DNA of 30,399 nucleotides from a virus. The notes under the pieces are model-generated. The model worked only from the letters and a program-made list of their open reading frames with translations. It made no database searches and was not told where the DNA came from. Within the stretch, counting starts at the first letter, position 1, and each line of letters begins with the position of its first letter. Of this stretch, positions 11,786-20,855 are shown in pieces. Where the stretch lies: IMG/VR virus record IMGVR_UViG_3300028569_000120, positions 1 through 30,399 of that record; one strand, written 5' to 3'. The translations under genes and the position numbers were made by a program.

Positions 11786-12965
11786 TAATACAAGATATTA
11801 TTTGTTATATGGCGGAAGAGCCGGAGGTAGAAGCTATGCCGGTAGTCAAAAAGCTATTATAGACACAATTACAAGACCTTATAGCCGTATAGCTATTATG
11901 AGGCTTATAGCCGGAGATATCCGTTCAAGTATTTGGCAAGATGTAAAAGACAGATTAGAGGAGTATGGATTGCCAGAACCTACTGCTGATAGGGATATGA
12001 AATACAATTATAAAAATAATTCTATTGATTCAAAAGGATTTAAGCAGTCCTCAGGACAAAATAAAGCTAAATTAAAATCTTTAGCTGGTTATACTACAAT
12101 TATTATTGAGGAGGCTGATGAGATCACAGAAGAAGATTTTGATAACCTAGATACTTCTATTAGAACTACAAAAGCTAAGAACAATATTATATTATTGTTC
12201 AATATGCCAGATAAAAATCATTGGATTATAAGACGATGGTTTAACTTGCAAGACTCAGAGATTGAAGACTTCTATATCCCAGTGCCTAAAAATAGACCAG
12301 ACACAACTTATATTGAAGCTAGTTATAAAGATAATATAGTCAATTTATCTAAAGAGTCAGTAGATACAATGGAGTCTTTTATTCACAGGAGACCAGATTA
12401 TTATTACAATATGATTAAAGGTTATGTGCCGTCTGGTAAAAGAGGTAGAATATTTAAGAATTGGCACCCTATTACAAATGAAGAATTTGAGCAACTACCT
12501 TATTCATCAAGCTATGGATTAGATTTTGGATATTCAAATGACCCTACTGCTTTAGTTGAGATCAAAAAACATAATAATAAACTATATCTAAAAGAACTTA
12601 TTTATGAGAGGGGCTTATTGAATTCTCATATAGCCGGAAGGATGAGAACTTTAGGAGTAAACGGAACTATAATAGCAGATAGTGCAGAGCCTAAATCTAT
12701 TGAAGAAATAAGGCAATATGGATTTGATATTATGGGAGCAGATAAATCTAAGGGCTCAGTTTCTTTTGGGATCGGAGCTTTACAAGAAATAGAAGTATAC
12801 TATACAGAGGATAGTTTGAATTTAGCAAATGAATTACAAAACTATGTCTATAAACTAGATAAAAATAAAGAGCCTACAAATGAACCTATAGATGATTATA
12901 ATCATATTATGGATGCTATAAGATATGGAGCTATAACTAAAAAAATAGAATTTGTAATACTATGA
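11733..12965 (+). CDS. terL: terminase large subunit (TerL)
   Basis: A 410-aa protein. The ATPase has a Walker A variant GGRAGGRS (27-34) and Walker B TTIIIEEADE (121-130). The nuclease domain shows LDFGYSNDPTAL, IIADSAEPKSIEEI and the final acidic DDYNHIMDAIRYG, as in PBSX/Terminase_3-like large subunits. It packages DNA into the prohead with TerS and portal. ATG 11733 is used; ATG 11742 is a good alternative since the family's conserved start is near INLLKPYK. It ends in TGA overlapping the next ATG. Confidence 0.95.
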   Translation: MVQMDINLLKPYKKLITNNTRYYLLYGGRAGGRSYAGSQKAIIDTITRPYSRIAIMRLIAGDIRSSIWQDVKDRLEEYGLPEPTADRDMKYNYKNNSIDSKGFKQSSGQNKAKLKSLAGYTTIIIEEADEITEEDFDNLDTSIRTTKAKNNIILLFNMPDKNHWIIRRWFNLQDSEIEDFYIPVPKNRPDTTYIEASYKDNIVNLSKESVDTMESFIHRRPDYYYNMIKGYVPSGKRGRIFKNWHPITNEEFEQLPYSSSYGLDFGYSNDPTALVEIKKHNNKLYLKELIYERGLLNSHIAGRMRTLGVNGTIIADSAEPKSIEEIRQYGFDIMGADKSKGSVSFGIGALQEIEVYYTEDSLNLANELQNYVYKLDKNKEPTNEPIDDYNHIMDAIRYGAITKKIEFVIL

Positions 12966-13333
12966 ATTTATTAGAAGCCATAGAGGCTATAGAACAAAAC
13001 CCAGAACTAAAAGACAAATTTATAAATAGATGTATTGAGGAATTTGGAATATCAATTGAGACCACTCAAAAGAAAATATGGAAACACGAGTTCCTCCTAG
13101 AAGAAGATGATTGGGCTATAATGACTGTAGAGCCTACAAGAGAAATAGAAGATGTCCACGAGGAAATAATTCGCTCAACGGGATTAAAAGAGTATAATGA
13201 TATTAGAATAGCTCAAGATATTATTAATGAGAAACCTTTTGAAAAAATATCAGCAGAATACAATATTAACCTAAAGTATATAAGAACTATTAAGAAGAAA
13301 ATATATGAAGCCATTAAAACAAGAGAAGATTAA
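12962..13333 (+). CDS. hypothetical protein between TerL and portal
   Basis: A 123-aa acidic helical protein. The C-terminal part (FEKISAEYNINLKYIRTIKKKIYEAI) looks like a helix-turn-helix, so it may bind DNA or a packaging component. It overlaps TerL by 4 nt (ATGA) and the portal gene by 29 nt, so translation is coupled. No family recognised. Confidence 0.7.
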   Translation: MNLLEAIEAIEQNPELKDKFINRCIEEFGISIETTQKKIWKHEFLLEEDDWAIMTVEPTREIEDVHEEIIRSTGLKEYNDIRIAQDIINEKPFEKISAEYNINLKYIRTIKKKIYEAIKTRED

Positions 13334-14630
13334 AATACAGAAATTTAAAGCAGTAGTCTTAGATACTTTTGAAGAATCAGAAAATAAGACTCAAGGATTA
13401 ATTAAAAAGTGGAAAAATTCGGATTTAATATTTATATATGAAAGCCACGCTATAGTTTATGCCTTAGTCAATAAAATTGTAAACAGAATAGCTAATGGAG
13501 GCTATGAGTGGAAAAAAGACGGTAAACAAATAAAAGATGTAAACACAGAGGCTATTGAAAAAATATTCTCTGGAACTAGTGGGAATTCATCTACATTATT
13601 ACAGATTAGAGAAATGGTAAGGAATTTATTGATTGTAGGAGATACATATGTTGAAAAGATAGCTTTTAACCCTAGAGTAGTCAAACTAGATACAGTGTCC
13701 CCAAAATATATGAGAAAGAAAGTATCTGCTACAGGGGAGCTGTTAGAATATATACAGTACAGGAACGGAAGAGTATTGACCAGATGGGCACCAGAAGAAA
13801 TGTATAATGAATCATTGAATAACTCAGATGTCTATGGAGTGGGAAGAGTTGAGGCTATAATGAGAGAAATTCAAGCAGATTTAGGAGCTATTGTATTCAA
13901 TACTAAATTCTTTGAGAACTCTGCTACACCGGCTACAATTATAAAGCTAAAAGATGAGATTGCTCATAAATCTAAAGAAGAAAAAGAAGAATATAAGAAG
14001 CAATTATTATCACAATATCAAGGGGCTTTAAATAGTGGGAAACCTATGATAAATAACATTATAGAAGATGTTATAACTATTGATAGGGATTTAGATAAAA
14101 TGCAATTCACAAAAAGCAGGGATAAGTTTATAGAGAAGGCTTGTTCGGCTTTTGATATGTCTAAGTCTATGATAGGTATTACAGACTCTGCTAATGAAGC
14201 AACCGCCTCAAACACTATGCAGAAGGAGTTTTATCTTAATGCCGTAAGACCTTATGAGCAAACTATAGAAAGATTTGTCAATGATGAGATATTGGCAGAT
14301 TTAGGATTTGAGGGATATGAGCTACATATATTAGAACAAAAATTTGTAGATGAAACTCAAAAAGTAGATAGCATTATAAAGCAAAGAGATGCCGGATTAA
14401 TTAGCACAAATCAAGCCAGAAATATGTTAGGATTAGATAGTATAGAAGAAGATTGGGCAGATGAATTGCAAGTTCGCACTGGAACGGGATTTATATCCTT
14501 AGCACCTCAAGATTTAATGGACAGTCCTAGTTTAGATGTAGCTAATAATATGCCAGATGAAATAGAGGCTCAAAAGTCTGTATTTAAAAGAATAAAAGAT
14601 TTATTTAACACTAATGAAAGTAAAGAATAA
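13305..14630 (+). CDS. HK97-family portal protein
   Basis: A 441-aa protein. Typical features are an N-terminal clip-proximal region (ESHAIVYALVNKIVNRIA), VGDTYVEKI, the GVGRVEAI stretch, then FNTKFFENSATPATIIKL (the conserved FFxNxAxP motif) and a long C-terminal helical region with GITDSANEATASN. It forms the dodecameric DNA portal at the capsid vertex. It sits between TerL and the minor head protein, as in other siphoviruses. Confidence 0.93.
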   Translation: MKPLKQEKIKIQKFKAVVLDTFEESENKTQGLIKKWKNSDLIFIYESHAIVYALVNKIVNRIANGGYEWKKDGKQIKDVNTEAIEKIFSGTSGNSSTLLQIREMVRNLLIVGDTYVEKIAFNPRVVKLDTVSPKYMRKKVSATGELLEYIQYRNGRVLTRWAPEEMYNESLNNSDVYGVGRVEAIMREIQADLGAIVFNTKFFENSATPATIIKLKDEIAHKSKEEKEEYKKQLLSQYQGALNSGKPMINNIIEDVITIDRDLDKMQFTKSRDKFIEKACSAFDMSKSMIGITDSANEATASNTMQKEFYLNAVRPYEQTIERFVNDEILADLGFEGYELHILEQKFVDETQKVDSIIKQRDAGLISTNQARNMLGLDSIEEDWADELQVRTGTGFISLAPQDLMDSPSLDVANNMPDEIEAQKSVFKRIKDLFNTNESKE

Positions 14631-15342
14631 AAGGAGAGGTAAATTCATAACTGAATTAGAACTCAAGACTACTAATAAGATTACAAAATCATTTAACAAA
14701 ATGATTGCTAGTTTTAAGGGAGTGACTAAATTAGCTTTTGGTAAAAGTAATGGAGGTAGTCCTATAGATATGCTTGTAGATATTGGTTTTGAAGAGATAA
14801 CTCAAACCTTAGAGGGAGCTACTATTACAACATATGCCTATGCCTACCAAAATGTAGCTAATACCCTTGTATTTGATATAAACCTAGATAGAGTCAACAA
14901 ACAGGCTTTAAGAGAGATTGAAAAGAGAAAAGAGTTTGTTCAAGGGATGAAGAAATATACTAAATTAAAATTATACTCATCTTTAGAGGGAGCTTTGAAA
15001 GGAGATATAACCTATGAGGGATATCTAAAAGAAGCAGAAGATATATTTGTATTAAGTAAAAGTAGAGCAAGAAAAATAGCTGTAAATGAAATAGGGAGTG
15101 TATATGCTGAATCAACTGCTAATGCCGTGAGAGACTTCCAGATTCAAACAGGGGCTGTAATAAAAAAGAGATGGAGCTCAGTCGCAGATGGACGAGTTAC
15201 TCAAGGCTGTAAACATAATGAGAGTTTAGGATATGTACCTCAAGACTTTATATATCCAGATACAGACGGATTAGGCGGAGGGGATGTGCCACCTAGATTT
15301 GTCGGATGTAGATGTGCTTTAGATTATGATGTACAAGATTAA
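14614..15342 (+). CDS. Mu F-like minor head protein
   Basis: A 242-aa protein. The C-terminal half carries the Phage_Mu_F pattern: SRARKIAVNEIGSVYAES, then KKRWSSVADGRVTQGCKHNE and VPPRFVGCRCALDY, with the conserved cysteines and CRC end. Such proteins help assemble the prohead and may be injected or sit near the portal. It overlaps the portal gene by 17 nt. Confidence 0.88.
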   Translation: MKVKNKRRGKFITELELKTTNKITKSFNKMIASFKGVTKLAFGKSNGGSPIDMLVDIGFEEITQTLEGATITTYAYAYQNVANTLVFDINLDRVNKQALREIEKRKEFVQGMKKYTKLKLYSSLEGALKGDITYEGYLKEAEDIFVLSKSRARKIAVNEIGSVYAESTANAVRDFQIQTGAVIKKRWSSVADGRVTQGCKHNESLGYVPQDFIYPDTDGLGGGDVPPRFVGCRCALDYDVQD

Positions 15343-15374
15343 TTAGTATAATAAAAATATAACAACCTAAAATT

Positions 15375-16301
15375 ATGAATCAATTACAGTCTCAATTTAA
15401 CTTTAACTTACAATTTAAGAAAGCCGTTGGAACAGTCAACAGAGAGATAGAAGGATATGCTTCAACTAGTTCTGAAGACAGGGATGGTGAATACTTCCCT
15501 AAGGAACTATTACAAAAAGCCTCAGAGGAGTATATTAAAATGGGAACTTTGTTATTTGACCACGGGAACGACTCAGTTTATGGCAGGAGAACTATAGGAA
15601 AACTATTTGAGGCTAGTGTAGATGAGCAAGGTAGGATGTATGTAAAAGGGAGAATATCTGATGATTATATTTGGGAAAAGATTGAATTAGGAGAATTAAA
15701 AGCCTTCTCAATAGGAGGTAGAGCTAGTTGGGAGCCAAGAAAAGTAGGAGGAAAAATGATTGGAGTAGCTACTAGTTTAGAGATATATGAAGTCTCTATA
15801 GTCTCTGTACCAGCTAACCCAGAAGCCTTATTCTCTATAGCTAAATCATTTGAATTAAGTTATAAAGAAGCAACTGATAACTTAGACACTGAAAAAGTGT
15901 ATAATAAAGATATAGTAATTAACAATAACTCTATGGAGGAAATGATGAAAAATCTACACGAGAAAATAGACAACTTATTGACCGGAGATAAAGAGAAAGT
16001 AGAACTCAAAAAGTCAATTGAGACTTTAGAGGCAAGTAATGTAGAACTTCAAGCTAAAGTTGAAGAGCTAACAAAAAGTTTAGATGACAAACAAGCAGAA
16101 CTAGATTCTGAAAAAGATAATCTAAAAGTGCTAGAAGAAACTGTAAAAAGCTTTGACACAAAATTAGAAACTGTAATTAGCACCCAAAAGAAAGCTAAGA
16201 CAGATAAAGAGATTGAGAAAAGCACTAAAAATGAAGATGAGAAAGTAGAAGATATAGGCAAGGAAGCAGATAAAATCTACAATGCTATATTCAAGAGATA
16301 A
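15375..16301 (+). CDS. prohead protease with C-terminal scaffold
   Basis: A 308-aa protein. Residues 1-150 are an HK97-type prohead protease: LLFDHG with H63, LKAFSIGGR with S112, then LEIYEVSIVSVPANPEA. Residues about 170-300 form a long Glu/Lys coiled coil, as expected for a fused scaffolding domain. The second part could be expressed alone from the internal ATG near 15934 (ATGGAGGAA), giving a separate scaffold. It cleaves the scaffold and capsid N-terminus during maturation. Confidence 0.92.
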   Translation: MNQLQSQFNFNLQFKKAVGTVNREIEGYASTSSEDRDGEYFPKELLQKASEEYIKMGTLLFDHGNDSVYGRRTIGKLFEASVDEQGRMYVKGRISDDYIWEKIELGELKAFSIGGRASWEPRKVGGKMIGVATSLEIYEVSIVSVPANPEALFSIAKSFELSYKEATDNLDTEKVYNKDIVINNNSMEEMMKNLHEKIDNLLTGDKEKVELKKSIETLEASNVELQAKVEELTKSLDDKQAELDSEKDNLKVLEETVKSFDTKLETVISTQKKAKTDKEIEKSTKNEDEKVEDIGKEADKIYNAIFKR

Positions 16302-16326
16302 TTAATAATAAGATAAGAACAACTAT

Positions 16327-17454
16327 ATGAGTTTAAAATTCACTTACAATTCAAAAGGAGATGTACTACAAAAAGGAGCTATTGAAGCTAAAGATGCTTA
16401 TACAAGAGAGGTATTAGGAAAATTGAACAATGCTTTGATAAAAAATGCATCTGTACGAGCTGAAGCTTTAGATATGTACAAGGCTTTAGATACACAGACC
16501 GCCTCAGAAGGAGGAAACTTGATTGATAGAATTCTATTTAGAGGAGTATTAGAAAGAGTAAGGCAATTCGGAACAGTCGCACCTTTGTTTAGAGATTTAC
16601 AAATGCCAACCGCTATTTATGAACTACCTATTGAATTAGCAGATGCTATTGTATACCTAACCCCAGAAAATACAACTGTAGCTAATCAGGTTGCATATAG
16701 CTCAACTAACCCTACATTTAGCAAATCTACTTTGACTGCTAAAAAAATTACTGGTATGACTCATCTATCAGGAGAGATTGAAGAAGATTCTGTTATAGAT
16801 ATTATCTCATATGTAGTAGATAATCACTCTAAGGCTATTGCACTTGCACTTGACCAAGGAATTTTAGATGGAGATGCTGATGGAAGTCATCAGGACGGTA
16901 TTACAAACTCAAGAGATGTAAGAACTGCTTTTGACGGATTAAGAAAAATGGCATTAGGAATTGGTGCTTTAAGCATTGACGGAACCGGAGTTGCAGTTAC
17001 GGTTGCTAAGATTATGGAAGCTAAAGCTGCTATGGGAAAATATGCTCAAGGAATTGAAGCAGATAACCTAGCTATAATCTGTTCTGGACGAACCTACAGT
17101 CAGTTAGAGGGATTAGCATATGCTACAAACAATAACAATATGCAGATATTCGGATTCACTAATGGAAAATTAAGTTCATTATTCGGAGCTCCTATTATTG
17201 CTAATGAGCTTGTTAGAAATGACTTAGCTTCAACTGGACTATTCACTGGATCTGGAGCATTTTCTTACCTATTGCTTGTTAATACTTCAAGATTTATCAC
17301 TGGAACCAGAGCTTCTATTAGCTTTGAGAGTGATAGAGAGCCACGATTTGACCAGACTCAACTATATTCAAGATTGAGAAAAGGATTTACTTCAATTGGA
17401 GCTCCTTCTGCTACTGAAACTTCACTTGCTATTATTAGAAATATCTCAGCCTAG
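16327..17454 (+). CDS. major capsid protein (HK97 fold)
   Basis: A 375-aa protein with the phage_capsid layout: an N-terminal helical delta-like region (1-50), TASEGGNLIDRILFRGVLERVRQ as the N-arm start, the YELPIELADAIVYLTPENTT beta strand, ALDQGILDGD helix, then the A-domain and the C-terminal RFITGTRASISFESDREPRFDQ strand. The next gene is separated by a strong terminator, the usual place for extra capsid mRNA. Confidence 0.93.
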   Translation: MSLKFTYNSKGDVLQKGAIEAKDAYTREVLGKLNNALIKNASVRAEALDMYKALDTQTASEGGNLIDRILFRGVLERVRQFGTVAPLFRDLQMPTAIYELPIELADAIVYLTPENTTVANQVAYSSTNPTFSKSTLTAKKITGMTHLSGEIEEDSVIDIISYVVDNHSKAIALALDQGILDGDADGSHQDGITNSRDVRTAFDGLRKMALGIGALSIDGTGVAVTVAKIMEAKAAMGKYAQGIEADNLAIICSGRTYSQLEGLAYATNNNNMQIFGFTNGKLSSLFGAPIIANELVRNDLASTGLFTGSGAFSYLLLVNTSRFITGTRASISFESDREPRFDQTQLYSRLRKGFTSIGAPSATETSLAIIRNISA

Positions 17455-17462
17455 TCTAAGAT

Positions 17463-17500
17463 TTATCACCAGCCTCCTATGGAGGTTGGGATAAGTTTTT
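17463..17500 (+). terminator. rho-independent terminator after the capsid gene
   Basis: CCAGCCTCC (17469-17477) and GGAGGTTGG (17481-17489) form a 9-bp GC-rich stem with one G-U and a TAT loop. TTATC and GATAA extend it, and GTTTTTG follows. Partial termination here would raise capsid mRNA over tail mRNA. Confidence 0.88.
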
Positions 17501-17508
17501 GAAAAAAT

Positions 17509-18126
17509 ATGTATACTGCATACCAAGATATACGAAATAGATTTCCAGACATTGTATTAGATGTTAATTTAGTCAATACATACATTGCAGAGGCTCAAGA
17601 TTGGATTAATAGTTATACTGGAACTAGTTTTGCTCCCACTATATCTTCGGCTACTCCTAAGATCTATTCAACCAAACCTTTATCTACTAGAATAGTTATA
17701 GATTATACTTATGAGGTTGAAACAGTAGAGTTTTTAACAGCCAGAACTCAGCAAGGAGATAATTGGCAAGTTATAGACCCCACTTCATATAGGGTTACCC
17801 CAGAAAACACAACTCCTAAAATGGCAATTGAATTTATAGATAGTTTGGGATTGAATTATCCTATATACTTTGAAGGGAACGATGCTAATGTTAGAATCAC
17901 GGCTAAATGGGGATATTCTGGCACTGTGCCACCGGAAATTAAGAGAATAGCTACTCAATATGTAATAGCTATAATGAGACAGGACGGAGTTGTAGATAAT
18001 CTAGTTAGTAGTGAAAAAGTTGGGGATGCAAGTGTTAGCTATGCTTTAGGGCAGAGCTTTTATGATATTGGTAATTTAGCTATGCAGTTGAATAAATATA
18101 AAGACCACGGAGATATAACAATATGA
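17509..18126 (+). CDS. head-tail connector protein
   Basis: A 205-aa protein. The start YTAYQDIRNRFPDIVLDVNLVNTYIAEAQDWIN is the helical beginning of adaptor proteins (HK97 gp6/SPP1 gp15-like), followed by a beta-rich middle. It attaches below the portal. It ends in TGA overlapping the next ATG. Called from sequence pattern and position. Confidence 0.72.
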   Translation: MYTAYQDIRNRFPDIVLDVNLVNTYIAEAQDWINSYTGTSFAPTISSATPKIYSTKPLSTRIVIDYTYEVETVEFLTARTQQGDNWQVIDPTSYRVTPENTTPKMAIEFIDSLGLNYPIYFEGNDANVRITAKWGYSGTVPPEIKRIATQYVIAIMRQDGVVDNLVSSEKVGDASVSYALGQSFYDIGNLAMQLNKYKDHGDITI

Positions 18127-18446
18127 GCTTCTCAAGATTTTTAACTAGTTTTGGAACTATCAGGAGATTAAAACAGACTACAACCAGCGGGAGAGCCACA
18201 GAAGGTTGGGATACAGTCGCAGATAGAAATGTCAAGGCTTGTGTGCAACCAGTAGCAGAAGAATTAATCTCAGTTGGAGAAGGAGATTTTTATAATACAT
18301 TTACAATATACTTTGAGCCTAATACTGATGTTCAAGTTGGAGATAAATATTATATTGAAGATGTAGAGTTTATAATAAAAGGTATAAAAGCAAGAAATTA
18401 TGGTACTAGGATAAAATTGATTGAAACTAGTGCTATAAAAAAATAG
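18123..18446 (+). CDS. head-closure (stopper) protein
   Basis: A 107-aa small beta-barrel-like protein with VGDKYYIEDVEFIIKGI near the C-terminus, resembling phage head-tail joining/stopper proteins. Located between the connector and the gp10-like gene, the usual slot. No catalytic motifs. Confidence 0.68.
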   Translation: MSFSRFLTSFGTIRRLKQTTTSGRATEGWDTVADRNVKACVQPVAEELISVGEGDFYNTFTIYFEPNTDVQVGDKYYIEDVEFIIKGIKARNYGTRIKLIETSAIKK

Positions 18447-18447
18447 T

Positions 18448-18855
18448 ATGGCAAACAAGAAATTTAAAATAGATTTTATAGATGTAAGACAATTTGAAAA
18501 GAAATTAAGAAATGAAACTAAAGATACCCAAAATAATCTAAACATAGGATTATTGAAGGCTATAACATTGATTCACAGAGAGGCGGTAAACAACACTAGA
18601 GCCGGAGTAAAGTATTCGGACGGAGTTTATGAGGTTGGTAATTTAAGGAGGGCTTTATCTTTTGATATCATATCTCCTATAGCCGGACAAGTATTTATCT
18701 CAAAAGGACTAAAATACCCTTCATTTGTAGAGTTGGGAACTAAAAGGATGAGAGCTAAACCCTTTTTAAGTTTAGCAGTAAGTGATAATATAGATAAGGT
18801 TAGAGAAATATTTAAGACACTTATAAATAAAACATTTAAGAATTTATCAAAATGA
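18448..18855 (+). CDS. HK97 gp10-like tail-component protein
   Basis: A 135-aa protein. The middle KYPSFVELGTKRMRAKPFLSLAV is the family signature (Y..FVE.GT....A.PFL.PA). It acts in head-tail joining or tail completion. It overlaps the next gene by ATGA. Confidence 0.85.
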   Translation: MANKKFKIDFIDVRQFEKKLRNETKDTQNNLNIGLLKAITLIHREAVNNTRAGVKYSDGVYEVGNLRRALSFDIISPIAGQVFISKGLKYPSFVELGTKRMRAKPFLSLAVSDNIDKVREIFKTLINKTFKNLSK

Positions 18856-19280
18856 GTATACATACAATTGGAGCTTCAATAATAACATTATTAACTCCCC
18901 TAAAAAATGCAGGAAAAATAAAACAATTAGACCAGTTCTCATCTAATGAGATAACAGGATATCCTAGAGTTCAAGTATTATCTAAAGGAATAGAAACAGA
19001 GTATTTGACTAATGTGGAAAGGCTTTATACTTATAATTTTGATATAATCATCACTCAAGAAAAAACTAAGGAAAATACAACCTCTATTACGGCTGAAGAG
19101 ATATCTGATTTATTAGTTCAAGAGATTGTAGATTTATTCAATACTCAAATTAATACAAGCACTCCCTTAGGAGGTTCGGTTCATTTTATAAGACCGGTAA
19201 TAGTCTCAGAGCAAGAAGTTGTAGATGAATTAGCAGTAATTAGGAATACATTACAACTACAAGCTATAAAATCTGTATAA
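18852..19280 (+). CDS. tail terminator/completion-like protein
   Basis: A 142-aa alpha/beta protein (helix at about 46-75, strands around YNFDIIITQ), in the slot normally held by the tail terminator (gpU/Gp17-like), between gp10-like and tail tube genes. The family call is from position and length. Confidence 0.6.
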   Translation: MSIHTIGASIITLLTPLKNAGKIKQLDQFSSNEITGYPRVQVLSKGIETEYLTNVERLYTYNFDIIITQEKTKENTTSITAEEISDLLVQEIVDLFNTQINTSTPLGGSVHFIRPVIVSEQEVVDELAVIRNTLQLQAIKSV

Positions 19281-19306
19281 TAAAGATATAATCTAATAAT
19301 AATATT

Positions 19307-20284
19307 ATGGCAAATAACATAGGAGCATTAGTAAATGTAGGAATAGGGAAAGAATCTGTTAGAGGAACGGCGGTAGTTGCAGCTGATTGGCTACCTAAAA
19401 CAGAATTATCTTTTGATGAAAATGCAGAGTACATAAAGCAAGAAGCTCCCTATGGAGTAATTAATGAATTTATGGACGGTGATATTGCTAAAAATTGGGG
19501 AGCTGGCACGGTTGCCGGACCAGTATTTGTAGATGGTATTGGATATATTTTAGGAGCTACCTTTGGAGCTTTCCCCACCGCCTCAGGAAGTGCTTCTGCC
19601 GGATATACTCATACTTTTACACCAGCACAAAATTCAACTCATCAATCTTTAACTTTATATAGGAAAGACCCTAATGAAGATATAAGATTTGCTTTAGGTA
19701 TGGTAAATAGTTTAGAGCTAACCTATGAATTAGGCGATTATCTATCCTATTCGGTAGACTTTTTATCAAAGTCAGGAGAAGCTACTACTTCAACTCCTAC
19801 ATACACCTCAAGTGCTAAAATTAGACCGCAGGATGTGTCTGTAAAGATTGCAAACACTGTAGCAGGATTGGGAGCCGGAACTACACTAAATGTAGAGTCA
19901 GCTACAATTACAATTGAAAAAAATGCAATAGACTACCAAGCACACGGTAGCACAGGATTGAACGATATTTTTAATGGAACATTTTCTTATAGTGGTTCAT
20001 TTGTGATACTATGGGATAGTACAACTTATAAGGCTTTATGGAAAGCTGGAACAAAACAAGCTTTAAGATTCACGGCTACAAATACAAGCACTACAGTTGG
20101 ATCAGGAGCTACAACTAACCCCGGACTAACTTTTACAATAGTACCATCTTTATTGGAAGAATTCGGATTAGAGCAAGGGAACGGAGATATAGTGAAGCAA
20201 ACTATAGGTTTCACTGGACTATATGATTTAGCTACAGGGAAATCAATAACCGCAACACTAGTAAACGGAAAAGCATCTTATTAA
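19307..20284 (+). CDS. major tail tube protein
   Basis: A 325-aa beta-rich protein, Thr/Gly/Ser-rich, with GIGKESVRGTAVVAADWLPKT near the N-terminus and LRFTATNTSTTVGSG near the C-terminus. This is a large tail tube protein for a siphophage. It precedes the tail chaperone and tape measure genes, as expected. Confidence 0.78.
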   Translation: MANNIGALVNVGIGKESVRGTAVVAADWLPKTELSFDENAEYIKQEAPYGVINEFMDGDIAKNWGAGTVAGPVFVDGIGYILGATFGAFPTASGSASAGYTHTFTPAQNSTHQSLTLYRKDPNEDIRFALGMVNSLELTYELGDYLSYSVDFLSKSGEATTSTPTYTSSAKIRPQDVSVKIANTVAGLGAGTTLNVESATITIEKNAIDYQAHGSTGLNDIFNGTFSYSGSFVILWDSTTYKALWKAGTKQALRFTATNTSTTVGSGATTNPGLTFTIVPSLLEEFGLEQGNGDIVKQTIGFTGLYDLATGKSITATLVNGKASY

Positions 20285-20298
20285 TAACAATATAGATT

Positions 20299-20655
20299 AT
20301 GTATAATAACCTAATATCAATTCAAGTAAAAGATTTGAATAAGGAACTTAGTGGAACTCTAAAATTTAGAAAGCCTAGAGCCTCAGAGATGATAGAATTA
20401 TCTGAAGAACAAATCAAATTACAGGATGAAAATTCTAAAAGGGAGGCAGATGGGCTCAAGCCTAAAGAAGTCTCCTCAGGGATGGTAAAAATTATTGAAA
20501 AGCTAGTATGTGATTGTTATATATCTGGACAAAATGGAGAGGAAGAGGTAAGTCAGGAAGTCTTTGAGTTGAATTTCTTAGATATAGTCTCAGTTATGAA
20601 TATCTTCTCTAAATTGTCTGATACGGAGGGTTTAGGAGTAGGAAAGGCAGAATAG
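20299..20655 (+). CDS. tail assembly chaperone G
   Basis: A 118-aa acidic helical protein (LSGTLKFRKPRASEMIELSEEQIK). It sits between the tail tube and tape measure genes, as lambda G does. It is the zero-frame product; a -1 shift at 20628-20634 produces the G-T fusion. Confidence 0.82.
   Translation: MYNNLISIQVKDLNKELSGTLKFRKPRASEMIELSEEQIKLQDENSKREADGLKPKEVSSGMVKIIEKLVCDCYISGQNGEEEVSQEVFELNFLDIVSVMNIFSKLSDTEGLGVGKAE
20628..20634 (+). promoter_or_regulatory. -1 frameshift slippery site GGGTTTA
   Basis: G GGT TTA fits the X XXY YYZ rule exactly in the frame of the gene at 20299. The -1 frame has a TGA just upstream and then stays open to 20855, so this is the only canonical heptamer in the permitted window. 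Confidence 0.85.
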
Positions 20656-20855
20656 TAGTCTCAATTAGGACTGGGAAGATAAAAGATGAGGCATATCAGG
20701 TTTATAAGTATATGGAGAAGTTCCATTGCACCTATGAACAAATGATGAACGAGCCTTATGAGATAATTCAAACTAATCTGATGATAATGTCTTTGGAAGC
20801 TGAAGAGGAAAACAGGCAACAAAAAATGCAAAAGCTAAAAAGTAGAGTAAAATAA
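20634..20855 (+). CDS. tail assembly chaperone T segment (frameshift extension)
   Basis: After the -1 shift, 73 codons follow in frame (starting RSRKGRIVV, with VYKYMEKFHCTYEQMMNEP and a charged C-terminal helix), ending at TAA 20853-20855, which overlaps the tape measure ATG. The fusion is about 185 aa: 112 residues from G plus 73 here. This extension has no useful start of its own. G and GT in fixed ratio chaperone the tape measure protein during tail assembly. Confidence 0.8.
   Translation, partial: RSRKGRIVVSIRTGKIKDEAYQVYKYMEKFHCTYEQMMNEPYEIIQTNLMIMSLEAEEENRQQKMQKLKSRVK

Noticed and set aside
20632-20642. AGGAAAG as the frameshift site
   Set aside because: It does not fit X XXY YYZ at the P site; GGGTTTA just upstream does and is in frame.
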